The notes under the pieces are model-generated. The model was not told the DNA's origin, did no database searches, and saw nothing but the letters and a program-made list of their open reading frames with translations. A program made the translations under genes and the position numbers. From Phycisphaerae bacterium (lineage in GTDB: Bacteria > Planctomycetota > Phycisphaerae > JAJVII01), in contig JAQTVL010000319.1 of assembly GCA_028706835.1 (NCBI GenBank), forward strand, positions 1 through 5,588: DNA of 5,588 bases, in the 5' to 3' direction. Position 1 is the first letter of the stretch. Every line of letters begins with the position of its first letter. Positions 1 to 5,588 of the stretch are shown piece after piece.

Positions 1-2233
1 CCTGGCGGGCGCCGTAGGCGGTGAACAGCGCGTCCTCGATCTGGGCCGGCGTGACGCCGTGGGCCGTCGCCTGGTCGCGGTCGAGCTCGAGCGTGACCTC
101 CTGGTTCTTCAACTGCATGTCGCTGCTGACGTCGACGATGCGGGGCATCTTGCGCATGTTCCGCTCCAGCTCGTCGGCGTCCCGATAGAGCTGCTCGGTG
201 TCGTAGGCCTGGAGTGTCAGCATGTACTGGCTGGTGCTCCGCCGGCCGGTCACGTTGATGGCCGGCGGGTTGGAGACGTTCGCCCGCACGCCCGGCGTGG
301 TGTTCAACTTCGGGCGCAACTGGTTGATAATCTGGTCGGCGGTGTCCGTCCGTTCGCTGCGAGGCCTGAGGACCACGCTCATGCCGCCGGTGTTGGCGGA
401 CCCGCCGGCTGGGCCCGAGCCGCACCGGTTCATGAAGTACTTGACGTTCGGGTTGTCCGCGATGATGGCGCCGAGCTTCGCCTGGTACTCGCTCATGGCG
501 TCGAAGCTGGTGTCCTGGCCGGCCTCGGTTCGGATTTCGAGCAGGTCGCGGTCCTCCGACGGGAACAGGTCCTGCGGCAGTTTGCCGAACAGCCAGACCG
601 TCGCCCACAGCACACCGGCCGAGAAGATCATCGCGATCCGCCGGTGCTTGAGCACCTTCAGCAGCATCCAGCTATAGATGGCCAGCATGAGGTTGAAGCA
701 CCACTCGCTGATCCGATAGATCACGCCGTGGTGGACCTCGTGCGGGTTCTTCAGGAACCGGCTGGACAGCATCGGCGTCAGTGTCAGCGACACGAAGCCG
801 GAGACCAGCACGGCAGCGCCGATGGTGACCGAGAACTCGCGAAGCAGCCGGCCCATGATCCCGCCGAGGAACAGCACCGGGATGAACACGGCGGCCAGCG
901 AGATGGTCATCGAAACGATGGTGAAGCCGACCTCCCTGGAGCCCTCCAGCGCCGCCTGGAGCCGGGGCTTGCCCATCTCCATATGCCGGACGATGTTCTC
1001 CAGCATCACGATCGCGTCGTCGACGACGAACCCGACCGACAGCGTCAGCGCCATCAGCGACAGGTTATCCAGGCTGTAATTCAGGGCGTACATTACGATG
1101 AACGTGCCGATGACCGACATCGGCAGCACCAGGCTGGGGATGATCGTCGCCGACACGTTCCGCAGGAACAGGAAGATCACCATCACCACCAGCCCGAGCG
1201 TGAGCAGCAGCGTGAACTGCACGTCGTGGGCCGATTCGCGGATCGGCCCGCTGCTGTCGCGCATGATCTCCAGCGACACCGACGCGGGCAGCTTGTCGCG
1301 GAAATCGGGCAGCAGCGCCTTCACGGCGTCGGCCACGTCGACGGTGTTCGTGCCGGGCTGCCGCTGGATGGCCAGGATGATCGCCCGCTCGCTGAGGCCC
1401 CTGCGGACGAACCACGCAGCCGTCTTGTCGTTCTCCACGCTCTCGCTGACCCGCCCGAGCTCCTCCAGCCGGGTCGGCCTGCCGTTGCGGTAGACGACCA
1501 CCAGCGGCTCGTACTCGCTCGCCTGGAGCAACTGGCCGGTCGCCTGGATCGTGTAGGCGCGGTATTTGCCGGACAGCGTGCCGAGCGGCTTGTTCACGTT
1601 CTGCTGGTCGATCGCATTGGGCACCTCGTCGATGCCGATGCCGCGATACGCGAGCTGGTACGGGTCCAGCTCCGCGCGAACCGCCCGCTTCTGCGAGCCG
1701 TAGACCTGCACCTGGGCCACCCCGTCCACCATCGAGATCCGCTGGGCCATCAGCGTCTGGCCGTACTCGTCCAGCTCGTACATCGGGCGGTCCGGGCTGG
1801 TGAGCACGAGGAAGAGGATCGGCTGGTCGGCCGGGTTCACCTTGCGGTACGACGGCGGGGTGGTCATGTCGGTCGGCAGGCGCCGCAGGGCCCACGAGAT
1901 GGCGGCATTGACGTCCTGGGCGGCGTCGTCGATGTTACGCTCAAGCACGAAATCCAGCGTGATCGAGGTCGAGCCCTGCGAGTTGCTCGAACTCATCGAG
2001 TCGATCCCCGCGATCGTCGACAGCTCTTTTTCCAGCGGCGTGGCGACGGCGGTGGCCATCGTGTCGGCGCTGGCGCCCCCGAGGTTTGCGTTCACCTGGA
2101 TCGTCGGGCGGTCCACGTTCGGCAGGTCGCTGACGGCCAGCGAACGATACGCCACCACCCCGAACAGCAGCAGGCTGATCATCGACAGCAGCGTCATCAC
2201 CGGGCGCTGAATGAACGGAGTGGAGAGGTTCAC
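1..2233 (-). CDS. RND multidrug efflux pump, inner-membrane subunit (HAE-1 type), C-terminus cut off by window edge
   Basis: This is a proton-driven resistance-nodulation-division transporter that would form a trimer in the inner membrane and pass substrates through an adaptor to an outer-membrane channel. I translated all 744 visible codons and found no stop. The family is usually about 1,020-1,050 residues, so roughly 280-300 are missing to the left. The N-terminus (NLSTPFIQRPVMTLL) and TM1 (about residues 12-30) are typical. The first periplasmic part contains KVNPADQPI (about residue 131), as in MdtB/MdtC-type pumps. TM2 begins near 339. GFVVDDAIVMLENI carries Asp405 and Asp406, matching the AcrB proton-relay pair Asp407/Asp408. 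TM7 (about 532-550) is followed by LFPSEDRD and the second periplasmic loop. The partner Lys of TM10 lies outside the window. The GTG start overlaps the adaptor stop and has a strong ribosome site. Family assignment is firm, but substrate and exact subfamily are not readable. Confidence 0.96.
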   Translation of the reverse strand, partial: MNLSTPFIQRPVMTLLSMISLLLFGVVAYRSLAVSDLPNVDRPTIQVNANLGGASADTMATAVATPLEKELSTIAGIDSMSSSNSQGSTSITLDFVLERNIDDAAQDVNAAISWALRRLPTDMTTPPSYRKVNPADQPILFLVLTSPDRPMYELDEYGQTLMAQRISMVDGVAQVQVYGSQKRAVRAELDPYQLAYRGIGIDEVPNAIDQQNVNKPLGTLSGKYRAYTIQATGQLLQASEYEPLVVVYRNGRPTRLEELGRVSESVENDKTAAWFVRRGLSERAIILAIQRQPGTNTVDVADAVKALLPDFRDKLPASVSLEIMRDSSGPIRESAHDVQFTLLLTLGLVVMVIFLFLRNVSATIIPSLVLPMSVIGTFIVMYALNYSLDNLSLMALTLSVGFVVDDAIVMLENIVRHMEMGKPRLQAALEGSREVGFTIVSMTISLAAVFIPVLFLGGIMGRLLREFSVTIGAAVLVSGFVSLTLTPMLSSRFLKNPHEVHHGVIYRISEWCFNLMLAIYSWMLLKVLKHRRIAMIFSAGVLWATVWLFGKLPQDLFPSEDRDLLEIRTEAGQDTSFDAMSEYQAKLGAIIADNPNVKYFMNRCGSGPAGGSANTGGMSVVLRPRSERTDTADQIINQLRPKLNTTPGVRANVSNPPAINVTGRRSTSQYMLTLQAYDTEQLYRDADELERNMRKMPRIVDVSSDMQLKNQEVTLELDRDQATAHGVTPAQIEDALFTAYGARQ

Positions 2234-3477
2234 GGCCGACCTCCCTCGCGCTTGCCCGGCCGGGTCGCCGGCCTCGGCGTGTCGTCGACCGGCGGCGCCG
2301 CGCTCTGCGTGGTCGCTTTCCGGTCGCCGCGGATCTGCACCGTGCTGCCGTCGGTCAACTGGAACTGCCCCTGCGTGACGACGGTGGCGCCGCGCGTCAG
2401 CCCGTCCGTGATCACCGCCCAATCCTCATCCGTCACCGGGTCGTGATACGTGCGATTGAGGGTAACGAACTGCCGCTTTGCCTTCGGGCCGTCGACCACG
2501 ACGAACACGTACTTGGTCGCCTTGCCGGACACGGCGTCCCGGCCGGTCTGCACCGCGCGAACCGGCGCGACCATCGCGTTCTCGTCCACCGACAGCCGGA
2601 GCACGATGTGGACGAAGAGCCCGGGCCAAAGCTGCTGTGACTCGTTGGCGAACACCGCCCCGAGCCGGATCGTCCCGCTGCCTTTGTCGACGGTGTTGTC
2701 GATGAAGGTCAGCCGGCCGATCTCCGCCGTCCCGCAATCCGGAATCTCCGCCCTCAGTTCGAGCGGCCCGAGGCCCATCTGGCGCCGCACCGCGGGCAGG
2801 TCCTGCTGCGGGACCGAGAAGAACACCTCGATCGGCTGAATCTGGTTGATCACCGCGAGCGTCTGGTCGTTGGCCCGGACCAGGTTGCCCTGGTGGACCA
2901 GGATATCGCCGATGCGCCCGCGGATCGGCGAGCGGATCGTGCAGCGGTCGAGCTGAAGCTGCGCGCCTTCGATGGTGGCGCGGTCGGCCTGCGTGGTCGC
3001 CGCAAGGGCCTTTGCGGTCGCCTCGACTTTCTCGAGGGCCTCCGACGAGGAGATGCCCTTGTCGGCCAGCGCCTTCTCGCGGCGGTAATCGGCCTGGGCG
3101 TTCTCCACGAGCACCATGTTGCGGGCCAGCGCCGCCTGCGCCTGGCGGAGGGCGATCACGAAAGACTCCGGTTGGATGCGGAACAGCACGTCGCCGGCGT
3201 TCACCTGCTGGCCCTTTTCGACGCGCACTTCGCTGAGGATGTCGCTGACCTGGGCGCGAATGGCGACGGTTCGGCTGGTCTCAGCCGTGCCGAACGTGCG
3301 AATCTCCAGCGGAATGGCCCGCGTCTGGACGGTGGCCACGGTGATGGGAACCGCCCGCGGGCCGCCCGCGCCGGGGCCGCCCTTCTTCGCGTCAGCCTCC
3401 GATTTCCTGGGGCAGCCCGGCAGCGCCAGCAGCGTCGCCGTCAATGCCAACCACAACACTCGTCTGCTCATGGTCAT
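2230..3477 (-). CDS. RND efflux periplasmic adaptor (membrane fusion protein), probable lipoprotein
   Basis: This 415-residue adaptor (HlyD/AcrA-type) would bridge the RND pump and an outer-membrane channel. I chose the ATG at 3477 because it overlaps the repressor stop as ATGA, has GAGG 5 nt upstream, and begins a signal peptide (MTMSRRVLWLALTATLLALPGC). The same frame stays open upstream to an ATG at 3582, but that would put 35 polar residues before the signal. LPGC gives a lipobox-like site with Cys22 as the lipidated residue. In order: linker rich in Gly/Lys/Pro (23-42); first half of the lipoyl domain (about 74-103, with VEKGQQVNAGDVLF); alpha-helical hairpin (about 104-177); second lipoyl half (about 179-200, SPIRGRIGDILVHQGNLV); beta-barrel (with DKGSGTIRLGAVF near 264 and LWPGLFV near 283); membrane-proximal domain to about 385; Pro/Thr/Arg-rich tail. 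The lipobox has Pro at -2, slightly unusual, so acylation is likely but not certain. Confidence 0.95.
   Translation of the reverse strand: MTMSRRVLWLALTATLLALPGCPRKSEADAKKGGPGAGGPRAVPITVATVQTRAIPLEIRTFGTAETSRTVAIRAQVSDILSEVRVEKGQQVNAGDVLFRIQPESFVIALRQAQAALARNMVLVENAQADYRREKALADKGISSSEALEKVEATAKALAATTQADRATIEGAQLQLDRCTIRSPIRGRIGDILVHQGNLVRANDQTLAVINQIQPIEVFFSVPQQDLPAVRRQMGLGPLELRAEIPDCGTAEIGRLTFIDNTVDKGSGTIRLGAVFANESQQLWPGLFVHIVLRLSVDENAMVAPVRAVQTGRDAVSGKATKYVFVVVDGPKAKRQFVTLNRTYHDPVTDEDWAVITDGLTRGATVVTQGQFQLTDGSTVQIRGDRKATTQSAAPPVDDTPRPATRPGKREGGRP
2239..2244 (-). promoter_or_regulatory. Ribosome binding site deciding the GTG start of the RND pump
   Basis: GGAGGT, a near-complete Shine-Dalgarno sequence, lies 5 nt before the GTG at 2233 and within the last codons of the adaptor gene. 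With the GTGA overlap of start and stop (2230-2233) it fixes the pump start and suggests coupled translation. Confidence 0.8.
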
Positions 3478-4106
3478 GCCAGCCTCGCTCTCGTCACGGA
3501 TTTGCGAACCCGACTGCCCGCAGGCGCGCCGCTCGCCGCGCCCCGCAGGAAGAAATCCACCAGCAACTCCAGCTTCCGCCATGACTCAGCGGCGTCGGCC
3601 AGGTCGCGGGCCCGAGTCCGCAGCAGCCCGAGCAGGAACGTCGCCTGGATGTCCGCGGGAATGTCCTTGCGAACCGCGCCTTCGGCCACGCCGTCGCGGA
3701 GGACCTTCGCCACGGCCGCGACCAGTTTCTTTCGCCGCTGCACCCATCGCTCGCGCAGGTCCCCGTCGCACCACCGCATCCGGTCCTCTTCCGACTGCAT
3801 CATCCCGAACAACTGCCGCCGGCGCACGAAGAACTCGCTGATCCGCCGGCAGTTCTCCAGCAGCCGCGCGCTGAACGAGCCGCCCCGCGGCGGCCGCTCG
3901 GTCAGCAAGTCGCACAACTCGTCGAACCCGTGGGTGGCGATCTGGAAGAACAGGTCGTCCTTGTCCCGGAAGTAGCGGTAAACCGTCCCCTTGCCCACGC
4001 CGGCCTCGTCGACCACGTGGTCCAGCGTGATCTCGTGAAACCGCCGGCTGGTGAACAGCTTCTCCGCCGCCCGCATGATGTCCGCCCGGCGATCCCGTTT
4101 AGCCAT
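3474..4106 (-). CDS. TetR/AcrR-family transcriptional repressor, probably controls the efflux operon
   Basis: This 210-residue protein has the normal TetR-family size and layout. The N-terminal DNA-binding domain spans about residues 7-54. Its helix-turn-helix is ITLDHVVDEAGVGKGTVYRYF (26-46), ending in the hallmark TVYRYF, followed by the usual KDDLF. Residues 60-190 are helical and fit the ligand-binding and dimer domain, which diverges too much to predict an inducer. The tail after about 190 is Gly/Ala/Arg-rich and looks disordered. The ATG start has GGAG 6 nt upstream. The gene is first in the operon, its TGA stop overlaps the adaptor ATG, and an operator-like palindrome lies 24 nt before its start. 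The expected behaviour is repression of its own operon until a pump substrate binds. That regulation is inferred from family and layout. Confidence 0.94.
   Translation of the reverse strand: MAKRDRRADIMRAAEKLFTSRRFHEITLDHVVDEAGVGKGTVYRYFRDKDDLFFQIATHGFDELCDLLTERPPRGGSFSARLLENCRRISEFFVRRRQLFGMMQSEEDRMRWCDGDLRERWVQRRKKLVAAVAKVLRDGVAEGAVRKDIPADIQATFLLGLLRTRARDLADAAESWRKLELLVDFFLRGAASGAPAGSRVRKSVTRARLA
3483..3486 (-). promoter_or_regulatory. Ribosome binding site deciding the ATG start of the adaptor
   Basis: GAGG lies 5 nt before the ATG at 3477, inside the last codons of the repressor gene. It supports this start, which begins directly at the signal peptide, over the longer in-frame alternative at 3582. 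Confidence 0.6.
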
Positions 4107-4130
4107 GGCACGCTCCGGTTAGCGCAAAAC

Positions 4131-4150
4131 GAAACTGACTGGTCAGTTCC
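4131..4150. promoter_or_regulatory. Probable TetR-family operator (inverted repeat)
   Basis: The core AACTGACTGGTCAGTT (4133-4148) has two perfect 7-bp arms around a 2-bp centre. Extending to 9-bp arms adds one mismatch. Size and symmetry suit a TetR-family dimer. The site touches the predicted -10 box, covers the expected transcription start, and is 24 nt before the repressor ATG, so binding there would block transcription of the operon. Binding by this particular repressor is inferred. Confidence 0.75.
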
Positions 4151-4179
4151 ATTTAACCCGGAAACGTGGGAATTGGCAA
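4151..4179 (-). promoter_or_regulatory. Probable promoter of the efflux operon
   Basis: On the minus strand TTGCCA (4174-4179, 5/6 to the sigma70 -35) and TTAAAT (4151-4156, 4/6 to the -10) are separated by exactly 17 nt. The start of transcription would fall near 4144, inside the operator. This short stretch is more AT-rich than its surroundings. The match is to the general bacterial consensus; the host's own consensus is unknown. Confidence 0.55.
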
Positions 4180-4242
4180 GAGGGGGACTTGCGAAAGGCG
4201 CATGATCGTCTTTGCATGCACCATGCACGTGGGCCTTTTGTT

Positions 4243-4300
4243 TAGCCGCACGACCGAAGGTCGGCGTGCGGGCCTACGCCGACCTTCGGTCGTGCGGCTA
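4243..4300. repeat. Perfect 25-bp inverted repeat with 8-nt centre (palindromic intergenic element)
   Basis: The left arm (4243-4267) begins TAGCCGCACGACC. The right arm (4276-4300) is its exact reverse complement, and the centre is GCGGGCCT. Each arm also contains a smaller hairpin, CGACC-GAA-GGTCG on the left and CGACC-TTC-GGTCG on the right. It lies between the URO-D-like stop, 71 nt away, and the efflux promoter, 63 nt away. No T-run follows it on either strand, so it is not a textbook intrinsic terminator, though the RNA hairpin could still slow polymerase or protect the 3' end. It resembles dispersed REP-like elements. Its copy number cannot be judged here. Confidence 0.9.
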
Positions 4301-4371
4301 GACGATGCTCGCCGCTCGCCATGGCACTTGTGCGCCCGTTCGTCCATTGCGACCGTGCGGATCCTGCCGCG

Positions 4372-5388
4372 CTACCGCCCCATCGGCTCGTCCCACGCCT
4401 CGAACACCGCCGCGACGTTCTCCGCCGGGTCGCGGATGCCCCATTCGCACTGCGCGATCACGCCGCCCCGGCCGTCGTCCAGCGCCCGGCGGACGCGATG
4501 CACCGCGGCCTTCACCTCGGCCACCGTGCCGAACGGCAGCAGCCGCTGGCGGTCGATCTCGCCCCAGAACGTGATCTTCCCGCGGTACTTCGCGGCCAGG
4601 CCCTCGATGTCCATGCAGAACAACTGGCTGTTCACCGCGTCGACGCCGATCTCGATCAGGTCGGGGTAGATGGCGGCGATGTGCCCGTCGGAGTGGAAGA
4701 AGACGAACTTGCCCGCGCGGCGCAGGATGCGGCAATACTCGGCGTAGAGCGGCTTGAACAGCTCGCGCCACATGGCCGGGGAGATCAGCAGCGCGGTCTG
4801 CGAGCCCCAGTCGTCCATGAACGACACCGCGTCGACCGCGGTCTTCGCCCACATCTCCATCTCGCGGACGAAGAACTCGTGCAGTTGCCCCAGCAGCCGG
4901 AGCACGCCCGGCGTGCCGTAGGCGAGGTCGACCAGCAACTGTTCCGTGCCGCGGAGGAATTGCAGCCGCTCAAAGGGCCGGGCCTGGGCGCCGGGCAGGA
5001 TGAATGTGTCGCTCTTGGCACAGGATTCGTCGACCCGGGACAAGTCCGCGCCGTCGAGCAGTTCCCACGGCAGGCGATAGGAGGCCATCGCCGCGTCGTC
5101 GGCCAGGATCGCGTGCTTGACCTCGCCGGCGACGCCCGGCTCGCCGGTGGTCCACACCACGCCCCACTCGTCGACATACTCGCCGACGCTCAGGCAATCG
5201 CCGCGCGATCGGCCGGACTTGCCCAGCGTGTACTGCGGACCGCCGACATCGCCGGGGAATCGCGTGGCTAAAGCGTGCAACTCCTCGCGGCGGGAATGCC
5301 CGACGCCCGGCAAGGCCCACAAGTTCCGCGGCGCCCGATCCGGGGTCTGGAACCGCAGTGCCCGCGTCACACGTTCGCGACTGGTCAT
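4372..5388 (-). CDS. URO-D/MtaA-superfamily protein (uroporphyrinogen decarboxylase-like, probably not HemE)
   Basis: This 338-residue protein is about the length of the uroporphyrinogen decarboxylase superfamily, which includes haem-pathway HemE and the MtaA/MtbA-type corrinoid methyltransferases. Supporting motifs are SRERVTRALRFQTPDRAPRNLW at the N-terminus, FMDDWGSQ (Asp192/Asp193), the SPAMWRELFKPLY helix, FFHSDGHI (His232, Asp234) and GVDAVNSQLFCMDIE, followed by a strand with WGEIDRQ. The HemE substrate-binding signature with its N-terminal arginines (RQAGR) is not visible, so classical haem synthesis is unlikely. His232 and Cys258 could help bind a metal as in methyltransferase relatives, but that is inference. 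I chose the ATG at 5388 because an AGGAG lies 10 nt upstream. The in-frame ATG at 5418 falls inside a TATAAT box. No corrinoid protein or methyltransferase partner is next to it. Fold is confident; reaction unknown. Confidence 0.9.
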   Translation of the reverse strand: MTSRERVTRALRFQTPDRAPRNLWALPGVGHSRREELHALATRFPGDVGGPQYTLGKSGRSRGDCLSVGEYVDEWGVVWTTGEPGVAGEVKHAILADDAAMASYRLPWELLDGADLSRVDESCAKSDTFILPGAQARPFERLQFLRGTEQLLVDLAYGTPGVLRLLGQLHEFFVREMEMWAKTAVDAVSFMDDWGSQTALLISPAMWRELFKPLYAEYCRILRRAGKFVFFHSDGHIAAIYPDLIEIGVDAVNSQLFCMDIEGLAAKYRGKITFWGEIDRQRLLPFGTVAEVKAAVHRVRRALDDGRGGVIAQCEWGIRDPAENVAAVFEAWDEPMGR

Positions 5389-5416
5389 GGTTGACGGTCT
5401 CCTGTGAGGACGCCGC

Positions 5417-5446
5417 ATTATACCGGCGAGGCGGACCCTGCCGCAA
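5417..5446 (-). promoter_or_regulatory. Probable promoter of the URO-D-like gene
   Basis: A perfect TATAAT (5417-5422) on the minus strand is preceded, after 18 nt, by TTGCGG (5441-5446), a weak -35. Transcription would begin near 5410, leaving a leader of about 20 nt that holds AGGAG (5399-5403). A perfect -10 is uncommon by chance in such GC-rich DNA. It also argues against the upstream in-frame ATG at 5418, which lies inside the box. Confidence 0.55.
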
Positions 5447-5588
5447 CGAGCGCCGTCTCGTAGGGTGCATAACCGTTCATGCAGCCGGTCGGAGGCGGTT
5501 TCGGCCGGCGGCTCGGCCTCGGGGTCGTCGGGCGTGAAAATCTTCAGCCCGGCCGTCTTCGCTGAGGTAGGCGGCGCGGACCTGCAAG
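5447..5588. other. Upstream region of unresolved content
   Basis: No complete gene is visible. On the minus strand the URO-D frame stays open from 5388 up to the window edge, with GC-rich, codon-like text (KIFTPDDPEAEPPAETASDRL) but no convincing start. Another minus frame reads AAYLSEDGRAE from the edge and stops near 5476. Either could be the 3' end of an upstream gene, possibly with a frameshift between them, or chance open frames in GC-rich DNA. A weak hairpin (TGCAT/ATGCA) sits at 5466-5483. Confidence 0.3.

Noticed and set aside
59..2446. 795-codon open frame on the plus strand opposite the pump and adaptor genes
   Set aside because: It is antisense to a fully open, motif-rich RND frame. 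Its product is low-complexity and rich in His, Arg, Gln and Asp with no domain, which is the usual shadow in GC-rich DNA.
3478..3582. Extended adaptor start at 3582 (35 extra residues)
   Set aside because: It would bury the signal peptide behind a polar leader and overlap the repressor by more than 100 bases, whereas the ATGA overlap at 3477 has a ribosome site.
2893..3975. 360-codon plus-strand open frame opposite the adaptor and repressor
   Set aside because: It spans two clear minus-strand genes and shows no recognisable domain, so it is a codon-bias shadow.
4213..4228. TGCATGCA palindrome and ATGCAC direct repeats
   Set aside because: They are too short to separate from chance and have no supporting context.
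4243..4300. Palindrome as a classical Rho-independent terminator
   Set aside because: No T-run follows the stem on either strand. On the minus strand it is followed by AAACAAAA.
4153..4347. 64-residue minus-strand open frame across the palindrome
   Set aside because: Most of it translates the inverted repeat, and it overlaps the predicted efflux promoter. It has no ribosome site I can support.
4321..5271. 316-codon plus-strand open frame opposite the URO-D-like gene
   Set aside because: The minus strand encodes a recognisable superfamily protein over the same bases. The plus-strand product has no motif.
5466..5483. Small hairpin TGCAT/ATGCA as a terminator of an upstream gene
   Set aside because: It has only 5 bp of perfect stem and no T-run, and no upstream gene end is established.

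Overview
The window is GC-rich and almost fully coding, and every supported gene lies on the minus strand. It resembles a planctomycete or related PVC-type bacterium. That placement is inference only. It rests on the GC-rich codon use, a stand-alone URO-D-like protein of a kind common in planctomycete, lentisphaeral and verrucomicrobial genomes, and a long perfect palindrome of intergenic-repeat type. There is no rRNA or other marker gene to confirm it.

Reading in the direction of transcription (high to low coordinates), the first stretch (about 5588-5389) is upstream DNA. It contains a consensus-like -10 box, and possibly the tail of another gene that cannot be resolved. Next is a URO-D/MtaA-superfamily protein (5388-4372), apparently transcribed alone. 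Its downstream spacer holds a perfect 25-bp inverted repeat with an 8-nt centre (4243-4300).

The rest is a three-gene drug-efflux operon: a TetR-family repressor (4106-3474), a lipoprotein periplasmic adaptor (3477-2230) and an RND inner-membrane pump (2233 running off the left edge). The genes overlap by 4 bases at both junctions (ATGA, then GTGA), so they look translationally coupled. Upstream of the repressor gene, a near-perfect operator palindrome lies directly against a plausible -10 box. This suggests the repressor controls itself and the pump from one promoter.

The pump would use the proton gradient, through the Asp405/Asp406 pair, to capture compounds in the periplasm and inner leaflet. 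The adaptor would link it to an outer-membrane channel, which is not in the window and could lie beyond the left edge. I see no CRISPR array, tRNA, insertion sequence or clearly novel multi-gene system. The most notable points are the palindrome, the operator-promoter arrangement and the orphan URO-D-like protein.
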